Origin: Sporisorium sorghi
Taxonomy: Eukaryota > Basidiomycota > Ustilaginomycetes > Ustilaginales > Ustilaginaceae
Direction: 5' to 3'
DNA: 64,000 bases
Assembly: GCA_023212695.1 (NCBI GenBank)
Contig: JALCCG010000031.1
Coordinates: 1 to 64,000 of the forward strand
In this document: positions 49,165 to 58,891 of the stretch, in pieces
Numbering within the stretch: the first letter of the stretch is position 1
How the letters are laid out: the number at the start of each line of letters is the position of its first letter
Position numbers and translations under genes: made by a program
Notes under the pieces: generated by a model
Told to the model about the DNA's origin: nothing
Database searches by the model: none
The model's input: the letters and a program-made list of their open reading frames with translations, nothing else

Positions 49165-51609
49165 TTGTTTAACAACAAGGAAACATTCAAGCAGGTCTTT
49201 ACGGAGCAATTGGTGAGTCGTTTGGGGAAGGGGCTTGAAGAAGCAGCGCCTGAGGATGTTTATAAAATACTCGGGGGCATGATCCGGGAGTATGTCGGAC
49301 GGCAATGGGCGGCAGCCAATCGGACCTACCGGGATACAGCGCAGAAACAAGTATATTACTTCTCGCTGGAATTTTTGATCGGGCGGCTGATGGGAAACAA
49401 TCTGCTGAATCTCGGCGTGCTGGACATGGTCCGGAGCGGTCTGCTGGAGCTGGGCTGGAATTTGGAAGAGATTGAGGGGCAGGAGCCGGATGCAGGTCTC
49501 GGCAACGGGGGGCTTGGGCGTCTTGCAGCATGCTTTCTGGATTCGCTGGCATCACTGAGTTATGCAGGCCATGGATGCGGGATTCGTTATAAGTATGGAT
49601 TGTTTGAACAGAAGATTATTGATGGTTATCAGGTTGAGCTGCCTGACAATTGGCTCCAGCGGGGTAACGTCTGGGAAGAGCGGCGGGCAGACAAAGCGGT
49701 GGAAGTACGCTTCTGGGGTCATGTGGAAATCGGTATGCAGGAAGAACGAACGGTGTTTCACACGGTGGACTACGAACGTGTTCTGGCCGTGCCTTATGAT
49801 GTGCCAGTGATCGGTTATGGCGAGGGGCAGGTGAATACATTGCGCCTGTGGAGCGCCGAGTCGGCAACGGATTTGTCCAGAATCCGTACGGCCAATCAAC
49901 ATAACAGCTATTATAAATTTTTAGAATATAACAGGTCGGTTGAATCCATATCTGAATTTTTGTATCCGGATGATTCGGCTTACGAAGGCAAGCTTCTGCG
50001 GCTGAAGCAGCAGTACTTTCTCTGTTCGGCAGGGGTTCAGAGCATTCTCAGAACGTTTGACAAGCTGGGGCTGATGTATCGTGAGCTGCCGGAATATGTC
50101 GCAATTCATATTAATGATACACACCCTACACTGGTCATACCCGAGCTGATGCGGATTCTTGTTGACGACAAGGGTTTGGGTTGGGATGAGGCTTGGGACA
50201 TTACGAGCCGGACCGTGTCCTATACCAATCATACCCTGCTGAGCGAAGCATTGGAAAAATGGCCGGCTGGTATGGTCAGAGAGCTGCTGCCTCGCGTTTA
50301 CATGATCATTGAAGAGATCAACAAACGTTTCTGCAGCATGCTGCTGGATCGTTATCCAGGCGACCAAGAGCGTATTTCACAGCTCGCGATTGTGGAGAGC
50401 GATCAGATACGAATGGCCAATCTGGCCATCGTGGGAAGCTATCATGTGAACGGCGTAGCAGCTCTGCATACAGAACTGCTTAAGACGCAGGTGATGAAAC
50501 CGCAATATGAGCTGTATCCGGAGCGGTTCAGCAACAAGACCAACGGGATTACCCACCGCCGCTGGCTCATGCACAGCAATCCGGGATTGAGCCAGCTCAT
50601 CAGCGAAGGCATCGGTACCTCGTGGATCACGGATCCCGTTCAACTGATACAGCTTCAGTCATTAAAGACGGATTCTGCCTTTCAGCAAGGAATTCAGCGA
50701 ATCAAACGGAGCAATAAAGAACGGCTTGCGGACTATATTGCCCATAAACAAGGGATACAGATTAATCCTGATTCGATATTTGATGTCCATGTTAAGCGGC
50801 TCCATGGCTACAAGCGGCAGCTGCTGAACATTTTGCGTGTCATCCATGCTTATAACGAGATTAAGGATCAGCCGGGGGCAGATCGTGTACCGCGTACCGT
50901 CATTTTTGGGGCGAAGGCAGCGCCGGGTTACTATTTAGCCAAAAGCATCATCAAGTTAATTAATGTCGTAGCGGATGTCGTTAATCACGATTCGGAGGTA
51001 AATGACAAACTTCAAGTGCTGTTTCTCGAGAATTATTCGGTCTCGCTTGCCGAGAAGATTATTCCCGCTGCCGATGTGAGCGAGCAGATATCAACCGCCG
51101 GCAAGGAGGCATCCGGCACGGGTAATATGAAATTTATGATGAATGGCGCATTGACCATCGGTACGCTGGATGGAGCGAATGTGGAGATGTTTGAGCTGCT
51201 GGGCAGAGATAATATGTTCCTGTTTGGTCTGGAACTTGCGGATGTGCTGGAATATTACCGGACCGGGGCGTATGTAGCCAGAGAGAGGTATGCGCAGGAT
51301 TCGAGAATCGCCCGTGTTCTGGATCAATTAATATCCTCAGGCCCGTTCTGCTGTCACGAGCTGGAATTCGGTCAGATCCTGCAGTCCCTGCTGGATCACA
51401 ATGATGAATTTTTTGTATTGGAGGACTTTGCCAGCTATGTTGCCACCCAGGCGGATATCGATGACGTCTATCTGAATGCCAGGGCCTGGACTGAGAAGTC
51501 AATTATCAATATTGCCCATTCGGGTCATTTCTCCAGCGACAATACCATTCACCGCTATGCATCCGACATCTGGGACATTGCTTCCGTAAAGGTCAGTATG
51601 AACAGGTAG
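49165..51609 (+). CDS. glgP: Glycogen phosphorylase
   Basis: TTG 49165 follows CAGGAGGAACTTTC. The 814-residue enzyme has GLGNGGLGRLAACFLDSLAS, IHINDTHPTLVIPELMRIL, KRLHGYKRQLLNILRVI and the PLP-lysine motif EASGTGNMKFMMNGALTIGT. It releases glucose 1-phosphate from glycogen ends. The operon glgC-glgD-glgP lacks glgA (synthase) and glgB (branching enzyme), which must be elsewhere. No terminator typical for the plus strand is seen. Confidence 0.95.
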   Translation: MFNNKETFKQVFTEQLVSRLGKGLEEAAPEDVYKILGGMIREYVGRQWAAANRTYRDTAQKQVYYFSLEFLIGRLMGNNLLNLGVLDMVRSGLLELGWNLEEIEGQEPDAGLGNGGLGRLAACFLDSLASLSYAGHGCGIRYKYGLFEQKIIDGYQVELPDNWLQRGNVWEERRADKAVEVRFWGHVEIGMQEERTVFHTVDYERVLAVPYDVPVIGYGEGQVNTLRLWSAESATDLSRIRTANQHNSYYKFLEYNRSVESISEFLYPDDSAYEGKLLRLKQQYFLCSAGVQSILRTFDKLGLMYRELPEYVAIHINDTHPTLVIPELMRILVDDKGLGWDEAWDITSRTVSYTNHTLLSEALEKWPAGMVRELLPRVYMIIEEINKRFCSMLLDRYPGDQERISQLAIVESDQIRMANLAIVGSYHVNGVAALHTELLKTQVMKPQYELYPERFSNKTNGITHRRWLMHSNPGLSQLISEGIGTSWITDPVQLIQLQSLKTDSAFQQGIQRIKRSNKERLADYIAHKQGIQINPDSIFDVHVKRLHGYKRQLLNILRVIHAYNEIKDQPGADRVPRTVIFGAKAAPGYYLAKSIIKLINVVADVVNHDSEVNDKLQVLFLENYSVSLAEKIIPAADVSEQISTAGKEASGTGNMKFMMNGALTIGTLDGANVEMFELLGRDNMFLFGLELADVLEYYRTGAYVARERYAQDSRIARVLDQLISSGPFCCHELEFGQILQSLLDHNDEFFVLEDFASYVATQADIDDVYLNARAWTEKSIINIAHSGHFSSDNTIHRYASDIWDIASVKVSMNR

Positions 51610-51629
51610 TCTACTATTTTTCTGACAAA

Positions 51630-51661
51630 AAAAAGAACCCCGTCATAGAGATTGGCGGGGT
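51630..51661 (-). terminator. Hairpin after glgP, better oriented for the minus strand
   Basis: ACCCCGTC (51637-51644) pairs with GGCGGGGT (51654-51661). The run of A at 51627-51634 gives a U-run only on the minus strand. Confidence 0.6.
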
Positions 51662-51925
51662 AACCATAAGTGCTCTATTGGATTGTTCTTCATCATAGGA
51701 TATGATTGAGGCTTGCAAAAATGACTAGATAGATTTACCGTTTTATGCAATTGGACAGCCCGATTTTTCATAGCCGAAGATGAGCCTCTTTATTATAGAA
51801 GGAACTCATCTCCAAGCCTGGAGAAGCTTAGATTTCGGTAAGCGCGCTATCGTCTATGATTCTTTGAAATTACCGGGCTCCTTCGATTAGGTCAAGGTGG
51901 AGGAGTCCAATTGATAGGCGGATAA
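51662..51925. other. Intergenic region, no supported gene
   Basis: About 264 bases between glgP and the minus-strand PgpA-like gene. No frame with a ribosome site and no strong structure seen. It is moderately AT-rich. Confidence 0.4.
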
Positions 51926-51962
51926 AAAAGGAGATTCGCGATAGCTGCGAATCTCCTTTTTG
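51926..51962. terminator. Terminator of the PgpA-like gene
   Basis: AAAAAGGAGATTCGC (51926-51940) and GCGAATCTCCTTTTT (51948-51962) form a perfect 15-bp stem with a seven-base loop, usable in both directions. Confidence 0.92.
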
Positions 51963-51969
51963 AAGTGGT

Positions 51970-52533
51970 TTATTCTTTGGGGAGTTCATCGGTCGTGCCG
52001 TACAACTCGATCTCCCGGTCCGCTTGCTTGCGATGGGCGATCCGGCTGCTGGCGGCTGCGGCAACCGCACCGACGATATCGTCCAGGAAGGTATGGACCC
52101 TGCCGCTTGATTTATCATTCAATTGCTCCAGAATGCCGGGCTTGAGTTTGTCGATATACCCGTAATTGGTGAAGCCGATGCTACCGTACACGTTAACGAT
52201 GGAAAATGCCAGAACCTCATCCACGCCATATAGCCCTTCATCATTGGCCAGCATTTCCTGAAGCGGAGAGATGAGGTTGCCCTCCTCCGCCAAAATATCC
52301 AGTTGGATTCCGGTCAATACCGCATTTTGCACCTCGCGTTTGCTGAGCACGGCATCCACATTTTCGATGCATTCTTCCATCGTCAAATTCGGATAGTATT
52401 TCTTTTGAAGGATCATTACCAGCTCTGCGATTTCCTCCAATTTGATTCCACGCTCATGCAGCAGGCTCCGTGTTGCTTCTGCTACCTTTTTGCTGTTCAG
52501 ACTGTAAGGGATATTTGTATCGTTTTCTGCCAT
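51970..52533 (-). CDS. Phosphatidylglycerophosphatase A family protein (YutG-like)
   Basis: ATG 52533 (MAENDTN) follows GAGGTG at eight bases; GTG 52545 overlaps that site. The 187-residue soluble protein has RSLLHERGIKLEEIAELVMI, VLTGIQLDILAEEGNL, VYGSIGFTNYGYIDKLKPGI and the acidic end FLDDIVGAVAAAASSRIAHR. This pattern belongs to the YutG/PgpA-like family. The family includes lipid phosphatases, but the activity of this type is not certain. Confidence 0.8.
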   Translation of the reverse strand: MAENDTNIPYSLNSKKVAEATRSLLHERGIKLEEIAELVMILQKKYYPNLTMEECIENVDAVLSKREVQNAVLTGIQLDILAEEGNLISPLQEMLANDEGLYGVDEVLAFSIVNVYGSIGFTNYGYIDKLKPGILEQLNDKSSGRVHTFLDDIVGAVAAAASSRIAHRKQADREIELYGTTDELPKE

Positions 52534-52701
52534 GATGGAACTCACCTCATTTTTGTGGGTTGATGAAGATGCTTACGACGATTGTACTTTTTCCGGCACC
52601 CCTTTGTCCAGAAAGGGCAAAACTGAGAGTTATTTTTTTGGAAAGGGCTCGTATACATAGGAGTACAACCTGTACAAAAAAATGTTAGGGAGGAACAATA
52701 C

Positions 52702-53760
52702 ATGAAAAGTAACAAACGCAATCTTCGCAGGCTTTCCGCCGCCGGGCTGCTTGCTGTTCCGATCGTATTGTCCGGCTGTGGTGTGTTTTCCGGTAAACAA
52801 TCCGAAGCGATTGACCCACCGCCTGCACAAGTGGAGAAGCAGATGCTGAACACGGCCGGATCTACAGCGGCGCAGGGCGACATTGGCACACAAACCACGG
52901 TTTATTTATCCGATACGAGAGGAATGCTGGCACCAGTAACCTTGGGGATTCCGAAGGTCGAGGGTGCCAATGAGGTGGCCGAATCCCTTGAAGTGCTTGT
53001 GAATGGAGGGCGCTACGCGGGCTTTGTTCCACAGGGCTTCCAGGCCGTGCTGCCTGCCGGTACCCAAATCAATAATGTGACGGTAGATCAGGAGAACAAA
53101 CTGGCTGTTGTTGAATTCAATAAATCGTTTACGGAATATAAAGCGGCAGATGAACGAAGAATTTTGGAGGCGTTGACGTGGACGCTGACAGGACATGAAG
53201 GCATTGAGCAGATGCAGGTATGGGTGGATGGAGTCAAGCTGACGGAGATGCCGGTGAATCACACGCCGCTGGATCGTCCGCTGTCTCGTGCGATGGGCAT
53301 TAATTTGCAGAAGGCAGATGATGCGTTATACTCCGCTTCCTCACCGGTTACCGTTTATTTCTCCTCATTAACGCCAGACGGGATCCAGTACTATGTACCG
53401 GTAACAAGACTTGTTCCGACCGGACAAGATGCGGTCCAGGCCGCCTTGAATGAGCTGATTCGTGGACCGCAGTATGGTGATGGACTCGTTGAAGTCATTC
53501 CGGATGACACAACCGTTGCATCCATTGAAACAGGGGAGGACGGCGCCGTAACCGTATCGCTCCAGGACAGCATGTTTGAACAGGGAGAGCAGGTTCCGAC
53601 CGAGCTGCTGCAGGCTGTCGTGCTTACGGTTTCCGAAAATTCGGAAAATGCGAAGGTGAAAATCCGGATGAACGATCTGGCTGAGGTGGTTGGAACGGAC
53701 AGCCGCAACTACAGTGAGCCAGTAAGCCGTCCGGAATTTATTAACGAAATTTCGATTTGA
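52702..53760 (+). CDS. gerM: Germination/sporulation lipoprotein GerM
   Basis: ATG follows AGGGAGGAACAATAC. The 352-residue lipoprotein (lipobox VLSGC, Cys26) contains two GerMN domains: about 65-180 (VYLSDTRGMLAPVTLGIP, RRILEALTWTLTGHEGIEQM) and 210-330 (VYFSSLTPDGIQYYVPVTR, LNELIRGPQYGDGLVEVIP). It supports engulfment and spore cell-wall formation in Bacillus. The order gerM-rph-rdgB is conserved in Bacillus subtilis. Confidence 0.93.
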   Translation: MKSNKRNLRRLSAAGLLAVPIVLSGCGVFSGKQSEAIDPPPAQVEKQMLNTAGSTAAQGDIGTQTTVYLSDTRGMLAPVTLGIPKVEGANEVAESLEVLVNGGRYAGFVPQGFQAVLPAGTQINNVTVDQENKLAVVEFNKSFTEYKAADERRILEALTWTLTGHEGIEQMQVWVDGVKLTEMPVNHTPLDRPLSRAMGINLQKADDALYSASSPVTVYFSSLTPDGIQYYVPVTRLVPTGQDAVQAALNELIRGPQYGDGLVEVIPDDTTVASIETGEDGAVTVSLQDSMFEQGEQVPTELLQAVVLTVSENSENAKVKIRMNDLAEVVGTDSRNYSEPVSRPEFINEISI

Positions 53761-53787
53761 CGATTTTATCGCTTTGTTTGACAAGAT

Positions 53788-53808
53788 GCACCCCAAAAAG
53801 GTGCTTTT
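53788..53808 (+). terminator. Small hairpin with T-run between gerM and rph
   Basis: GCACC (53788-53792) pairs with GGTGC (53800-53804), followed by TTTT. The short stem suggests partial termination at most. Confidence 0.45.
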
Positions 53809-53875
53809 GTGCCTGCACTTTGGTAGAATAGGGAATGCTAATCAGGATTGCGATAAGAAGTAGGAGGCAGAAAAC

Positions 53876-54634
53876 ATGAGATCTAACGGACGTAAGAGCG
53901 ATGAGCTTCGACCGATGAATTTATCGACCCATGTGAATAAATATGCGGAAGGCTCCGTGTACATCGAAATGGGAGACACCAAGGTGCTGATTACGGCAAC
54001 CGTGGATGAGAAAGTTCCCCCGTTTCTGAAAGGACAAGGAAAGGGCTGGGTGACGGCTGAATATTCAATGCTGCCGCGCGCAACACAATCTCGGAATCAG
54101 CGGGAAGCCAATCGCGGTAAACTCACTGGCCGGACGATGGAAATTCAGCGGCTGATCGGCAGAGCGCTCAGGTCTGTTGTGAATCTGCATGCTCTTGGCG
54201 AGCGGACAATTACGCTGGACTGCGATGTGATCCAGGCGGATGGCGGAACGCGGACCACCTCCATAACAGGAGCATTTGTAGCCCTGGCCATAGCGGTAAA
54301 TAAAATTGCAGAACAACATAAACTCGCAGTATTTCCGATCACGGATTACTTGGCATCGATTAGTGTGGGTATCGCTGGAGGACAGGCGCTGCTGGACCTG
54401 AACTATGAAGAGGATTCCAAAGCGAAGGTGGATATGAATCTGGTTATGACCGGAGGGGGTAAATTCGTTGAGGTTCAAGGAACCGGCGAAGAAAGCCCAT
54501 TCTCGCGCGAGGAGCTGGATCAGATTCTGGAGCTTGGGGAAAAAGGAATCCGCGAGCTGATCGAGCGTCAACAGGAAGCACTCGGACCCATTGCAGCCAA
54601 AATCGGTTCCGTGAATGCGGGAACTGGAGTCTAA
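53876..54634 (+). CDS. rph: Ribonuclease PH
   Basis: The 252-residue phosphorolytic exoribonuclease has [19 protein letters not shown], the phosphate site [33 protein letters not shown] and the acidic [20 protein letters not shown]. It trims tRNA 3' ends with phosphate. ATG follows AGTAGGAGGCAGAAAAC. The next gene starts after three bases. Confidence 0.96.
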   Translation: MRSNGRKSDELRPMNLSTHVNKYAEGSVYIEMGDTKVLITATVDEKVPPFLKGQGKGWVTAEYSMLPRATQSRNQREANRGKLTGRTMEIQRLIGRALRSVVNLHALGERTITLDCDVIQADGGTRTTSITGAFVALAIAVNKIAEQHKLAVFPITDYLASISVGIAGGQALLDLNYEEDSKAKVDMNLVMTGGGKFVEVQGTGEESPFSREELDQILELGEKGIRELIERQQEALGPIAAKIGSVNAGTGV

Positions 54635-54637
54635 GAT

Positions 54638-55270
54638 ATGACGCTGACACTTGGGGATACTCTCATTGTAGCTACCCGCAATCAGGGGAAAGTGAAGGAA
54701 TTTGCACATGCTTTTGCTGCGCTTGGCGTGGAAGTCAAGAGTATGTACGATTACCCTGAATTGCCTGATGTCGTTGAAGATGGAGTTACCTTCGCAGCCA
54801 ATGCATTCAAGAAAGCCAAAGCGGTCGGTGATGCACTTGGATTGCCTGTTCTTGCAGATGATTCCGGATTATGCGTGGATGCGCTGGACGGCGCTCCGGG
54901 TGTATATTCCGCAAGGTATGCAGGTGAGCATGGTGCGGATGAGGACAATAACGAGAAGCTGATCGGCGAGCTGGAGCAATTAAGACTGGGTGAGGACACC
55001 GAGCAGCCCTTGTTAAGCCCGGCCCGATTCGTCTGCGTGCTGGTGCTGTACGATCCGGTTTCAGGAGAAAAGCTGGAGGCGGAAGGGCATGTCGAAGGGT
55101 GGATCACTTCCGATCCATCCGGAAGCGGCGGTTTCGGGTACGACCCGCTGTTCTACTTGCCAAGCCATGAGAAAACGATGGCAGAGCTTTCCCTGGAGGA
55201 GAAGCAGTTAATCAGTCACCGCGGAGAAGCCCTTCGCAAGCTGGTCGCGTATCTGCAGGCGCTGAGCTGA
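54638..55270 (+). CDS. rdgB: XTP/dITP diphosphatase (HAM1/RdgB family)
   Basis: The 210-residue house-cleaning enzyme has LIVATRNQGKVKEF, VLADDSGLCVDALDGAPGVY with catalytic acids, GSGGFGYDPLFYLP and LISHRGEALRKL. It removes XTP, ITP and dITP from the nucleotide pool. It is probably cotranscribed with rph. Confidence 0.95.
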   Translation: MTLTLGDTLIVATRNQGKVKEFAHAFAALGVEVKSMYDYPELPDVVEDGVTFAANAFKKAKAVGDALGLPVLADDSGLCVDALDGAPGVYSARYAGEHGADEDNNEKLIGELEQLRLGEDTEQPLLSPARFVCVLVLYDPVSGEKLEAEGHVEGWITSDPSGSGGFGYDPLFYLPSHEKTMAELSLEEKQLISHRGEALRKLVAYLQALS

Positions 55271-55286
55271 ATCGAGATGATTGCAA

Positions 55287-55332
55287 AAAGAAACCATACC
55301 GGCGTGAGCGGGTATGGTTTCTTTGTTTTTTC
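55287..55332 (+). terminator. Terminator of the gerM-rph-rdgB unit
   Basis: AAAGAAACCATACC (55287-55300) and GGTATGGTTTCTTT (55311-55324) pair perfectly, followed by GTTTTTT. It may also serve asnB from the other strand. Confidence 0.92.
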
Positions 55333-55345
55333 AGTAGAATAAGGT

Positions 55346-57190
55346 TTAACGTATGGATACGTTATATTCTTTAAGCCAGAAATGAACCTGGGACAAGTAG
55401 GCAAACAGCTGCGGGCCGGACATCAATTGACCGAACCAAGGGAGATTGGAGGACGCGTCCGGCGAAGAGGCCAGCTCCCGTATCCGCGCAGTATCAATGA
55501 GCGGAAGCAGCGGAGATGTGCCATCATCCAGTATGGACAGTACCTGCGCTTTGACGGCGGTCAGGTAGTTCGGATTGTGGGTTTTGGGATATGGACTTTT
55601 TTTGCGGTACAGGACATCATCCGGGAGCACGCCCTCCAGCGCCTTGCGCAGAATGCCTTTTTCACGGTCGCCTGCTGTTTTGATGCTCCATGGGATGTTC
55701 CACACATAATCGATCAGACGATGATCGGTATAAGGCACACGGACCTCCAGTCCGACGCCCATACTCATCCGGTCCTTGCGATCCAGCAGGGTTGGCATAA
55801 AGCGGGTGATGTTGAGGTAGGACATAACCCGCATTTTGGCTTGCTGGCCAGTCTCGCCGTCCAGCTTAGGGACTTCAGCTACCGCATCCGAATAGCGGTC
55901 TCCCAGGTATTCCAGGGGTCTGATCCAGTCCCGGATTTCGGCAGACAGAAGTCCGGCTCTCATGTCCGGAGCGACCGACCATGGGAATGTGCCGGAGTTC
56001 AGCATGTCTTCCCGGTGAAACCAAGGATATCCGCCAAATATTTCATCGGCAGCTTCGCCCGATATGGCAACGGTGGCGCCTTTTTTGATCTCACGGCAGA
56101 AGAGGAGCAGCGATGCATCAACGTCGGCCATGCCGGGCAGGTCGCGCTTTTGCGTGGAGGTATCCAGCGCCTCAACCAATTCGGGAGTATCGAATTCAAT
56201 CCAGTGATGGTTCGTCCCAAGCTCATCGTGCATCCGTTGAATCCATGGCGCATCTGCGCCAGGCTGGAAGGAATGGGACTGAAAGTGCTTGTTGTTGTCC
56301 ACATAATCGACAGAGTAGGTATGCACTTGTCCTTGGCCCGTCCGCTTATAGTAATCGACGGCAAGGGAAGAAAGCGCACTGGAATCAAGCCCCCCGGATA
56401 AAAGGGAGCAGACCGGCACGTCAGATACCAGCTGACGCTCTACCGTATCCCGGAGGAGATCGCGCAAGTAGCTTGCCGTTTGGTCTACATCATCCTCATG
56501 CGGTTTGCTTTCCAGCTTCCAATAGGTGTATTTGCGCAACCCTTCCCGGTTAAATATCATCGCCATGCCAGGGCGGAGTTCGGAGATGTCTTTATAGACG
56601 CCATGCCCTGGGGTCCGTGCAGGACCGATAATGAACACTTCGGCAAGTCCTTCAGCACCGACCACGGGCTCCACCTTTGGATGCTGCAGCAGTGCTTTGG
56701 GTTCAGAGCCGAAAACCAAGGTTCCGTCGATGTAGCTGTAGAACAAGGGTTTTACTCCCACCCGGTCCCGTGCCAGAAACACTTGTTCCTGCGCACTGTC
56801 CCAAATGGCAAAGGCAAATATTCCATTGAGGCGTTCCAAACACTCGGGGCCCCATTCGATATAGGAGACTAACAACACTTCCGTATCACACTTGGTATTG
56901 AAACGATGTCCGCGTCGTATCAATTCGTCTTTAAGCTCAGCAGCATTATATAATTCCCCGTTGTATACAATGGCGTAGACTTCCTCTTCCTGATGAATGA
57001 TCATCGGCTGAGCTCCATTTTCGGGGTCGATCACGCTGAGTCTTCGGTGTCCAAATGCGCACGGGTTGGAAATCCAGGTGCCGGATCCGTCAGGTCCGCG
57101 GTGAGCCAAACTTTCTGTCATTTTTACCAGCAGCTGCGAATCCTGCGTCAAATCGCCGCTCCATTGTATAAAACCGGTTATTCCGCACAT
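55346..57190 (-). CDS. asnB: Glutamine-hydrolysing asparagine synthetase
   Basis: The 614-residue enzyme starts MCGITGF, with Cys2 as the glutaminase nucleophile. The glutaminase domain shows HRGPDGSGTW, RRLSVIDPENGAQPM and YNGELYNAAEL. The synthetase domain has the PPi loop SLLSGGLDSSALSSL, SGEAADEIFGGYPW and DRKDRMSMGVGLEVRVPYTD. It makes asparagine from aspartate, glutamine and ATP. Bacillus has three such genes (asnB, asnH, asnO); the length fits the sporulation-linked asnO type, but that is not decided. AGAGAGG precedes the ATG. Confidence 0.94.
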   Translation of the reverse strand: MCGITGFIQWSGDLTQDSQLLVKMTESLAHRGPDGSGTWISNPCAFGHRRLSVIDPENGAQPMIIHQEEEVYAIVYNGELYNAAELKDELIRRGHRFNTKCDTEVLLVSYIEWGPECLERLNGIFAFAIWDSAQEQVFLARDRVGVKPLFYSYIDGTLVFGSEPKALLQHPKVEPVVGAEGLAEVFIIGPARTPGHGVYKDISELRPGMAMIFNREGLRKYTYWKLESKPHEDDVDQTASYLRDLLRDTVERQLVSDVPVCSLLSGGLDSSALSSLAVDYYKRTGQGQVHTYSVDYVDNNKHFQSHSFQPGADAPWIQRMHDELGTNHHWIEFDTPELVEALDTSTQKRDLPGMADVDASLLLFCREIKKGATVAISGEAADEIFGGYPWFHREDMLNSGTFPWSVAPDMRAGLLSAEIRDWIRPLEYLGDRYSDAVAEVPKLDGETGQQAKMRVMSYLNITRFMPTLLDRKDRMSMGVGLEVRVPYTDHRLIDYVWNIPWSIKTAGDREKGILRKALEGVLPDDVLYRKKSPYPKTHNPNYLTAVKAQVLSILDDGTSPLLPLIDTARIRELASSPDASSNLPWFGQLMSGPQLFAYLSQVHFWLKEYNVSIR

Positions 57191-57352
57191 GACGGTTCAT
57201 CCTCTCTTTGTCTTTGTCATACGCTGTCCCAACTTTTTAATCCTACGTCGCCAAAGTGATACAGATATATGCCGAAGGAAGGCATAAAATGTCTGTCCTT
57301 TTACGAAAACTAAGAAAGAGGACGAATTTCAAAGCAAAGGAGAGAAGCGTCC

Positions 57353-57667
57353 ATGGATAAGTCAACCTATTACGTCTCCGTGCAAAGCCGTTCTGTGTTG
57401 ACTCAGCAGGGGGCAAGCCCTTATGAATGGGAGATCGAAGCTACGCCGGAAGAGGCTGATCAAGTCCGGATTGAGCTGGATATGATGCAGGAGAAGGAAG
57501 AAGAAGCCCTTGGATACATGTTTCCTTGGCCGGATACGCCGCAACAAAGCTCCAATGTCCTGTTTCAATCTTCCTTGGATAATGTGTACCGGACGATATA
57601 TCAGTTGGGTACGCCGGCAACGCGTCAGCAGATGGAGGAGCTGCGATTGCTCTCCGATATGACGTGA
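57353..57667 (+). CDS. Conserved hypothetical protein
   Basis: ATG follows AAAGGAGAGAAGCGTCC. The 104-residue soluble protein is acidic in the middle (ATPEEADQVRIELDMMQEKE) and rich in Gln and Thr. No domain is recognised. It lies 53 bases before the next small gene and is probably cotranscribed with it. Confidence 0.72.
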   Translation: MDKSTYYVSVQSRSVLTQQGASPYEWEIEATPEEADQVRIELDMMQEKEEEALGYMFPWPDTPQQSSNVLFQSSLDNVYRTIYQLGTPATRQQMEELRLLSDMT

Positions 57668-57720
57668 AAATAAAAAAGGATTGTGCAGAAGCCTGCACAT
57701 CCCATGAAGGAGAATGCATG

Positions 57721-58086
57721 ATGTACGCAATTAGAGACGCAAAAATTCGACGGATTACCGAAGTTAACGGTGCGCCATGTGCCGAGGTGGAGGTATATCC
57801 TGAAGCGGAGGGAGAAAGCGCATTGCTGGCTTACCTGACGCCATCGTCTCCGCTGGGAGGCTACGAACTGGTGAGAATCGTCCGGAGCAACGCCAGCATG
57901 GAGCTCGACTGGTTTGATAACAGCATGCATGATGCTTTTGTGGATGCTACGGACGAAGCGTTCGAGAATAGTGTTCATTCCACGGCCGAGGAGGATCGGG
58001 ATACCTTTAAACAGCAGCTCCTCTCGACCGGTCAATTGTACGAGCAGTTGAATCAGCGGCTCAGCGAAGGACCTCAGTATTTTTAG
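57721..58086 (+). CDS. Conserved hypothetical protein
   Basis: GAAGGAG lies eight bases before ATG 57721 and five before ATG 57718; an in-frame ATG at 57664 has no proper site. The 121-residue protein starts MYAIRDAKIRRITEVNG and has a beta-rich N-terminal half, then an acidic helical end (DEAFENSVHSTAEEDRDTF). No family is recognised. A strong terminator follows. Confidence 0.72.
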   Translation: MYAIRDAKIRRITEVNGAPCAEVEVYPEAEGESALLAYLTPSSPLGGYELVRIVRSNASMELDWFDNSMHDAFVDATDEAFENSVHSTAEEDRDTFKQQLLSTGQLYEQLNQRLSEGPQYF

Positions 58087-58130
58087 GGGTTAGGAAAAAG
58101 ATTGGCAAAGTTCTTTGGAAGCCTAGACAA

Positions 58131-58166
58131 GAAGGGCCATGCAGCATGATAGCTGCATGGCCCTTC
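58131..58166. terminator. Bidirectional terminator
   Basis: GAAGGGCCATGCAGC (58131-58145) and GCTGCATGGCCCTTC (58152-58166) form a perfect 15-bp stem between convergent genes. Confidence 0.9.
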
Positions 58167-58181
58167 AATCATCTGATGTGT

Positions 58182-58478
58182 TTAGTAAGCCGTTTCCCGC
58201 AATACTTGAATGCCCATGATGATGTTATATACAAATGCTCCGAAGTAGATGATCCCGAACAGGATGAGATACCCGATAATGGAGCCGAAGGACCCCGAGG
58301 TTACGGCCATATAGATCATGGGTATCGCTGCGATAACCGGGAATACGTGCGAGAATAATGCACGGCGGGCGTGCTTGGCAACGTAGGTGTCCGGAGACAG
58401 AATCCACACGATGAGGGGGAGAAGAAACGGCGCAAAAAAGATGCTGAAATACGATAAAGAGGATAAAAGCTGTCTCAT
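58182..58478 (-). CDS. DUF4870-like small membrane protein
   Basis: The 98-residue protein has three membrane helices (about 5-28, 42-60, 66-90) and the DUF4870 pattern YVAKHARRALFSHVFPV, where the family usually has F-x-x-x-HA-x-x-AL. TTTAGGAG precedes the ATG. The function of the family is unknown. Confidence 0.82.
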   Translation of the reverse strand: MRQLLSSLSYFSIFFAPFLLPLIVWILSPDTYVAKHARRALFSHVFPVIAAIPMIYMAVTSGSFGSIIGYLILFGIIYFGAFVYNIIMGIQVLRETAY

Positions 58479-58636
58479 GGTATCACACTCCTAAAGTCAT
58501 TCTGATGATATACATATTACCCAGTAAGCGCGTTCCTGATTCTGTAATGAGGGTATTCAAAAAAAGTTCTTTAAAAAATGCCGAATATGCGATATAATAT
58601 ACTTCGTTACTGTTTTAAAGCATTTCATACATATAT

Positions 58637-58653
58637 GTCCCAGTAGCTCAGCT

Positions 58654-58684
<31 letters not shown>

Positions 58685-58710
58685 CAGGGGTTCGAATCCC
58701 TTCTGGGACG
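58637..58710 (+). tRNA. tRNA-Arg (anticodon UCU)
   Basis: The 74-base cloverleaf has acceptor GTCCCAG/CTGGGAC with G discriminator, D arm GCTCAGCTGGATAGAGC, anticodon arm CGGCCTTCTAAGCCG with TCT, and T arm AGGGGTTCGAATCCCTT. CCA is not encoded. It reads AGA (and AGG). An identical copy lies on the other strand at 63906-63979. Confidence 0.97.
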
Positions 58711-58719
58711 TAAAAGAGG

Positions 58720-58744
58720 CACCGCCATTTATGGCGGTGTTTTT
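58720..58744 (+). terminator. tRNA-Arg terminator
   Basis: CACCGCCAT (58720-58728) and ATGGCGGTG (58731-58739) pair perfectly, followed by five T residues. Confidence 0.9.
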
Positions 58745-58891
58745 GTGTCCAATCAAGGGCAGCCTGTCTTGCAAATGAAAGATATCCATGACACTATTAG
58801 TTTATGTTTTGAGAAGACCTGACTTCATAATCATTTCATCTTATAATAGAAGAAAAAATATTTTCGTATATATATTGAGGAGGCATCAAGC

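Noticed and set aside
55382..56401. 339-codon plus frame opposite asnB
   Set aside because: Antisense shadow of asparagine synthetase; no start signal and no domain.
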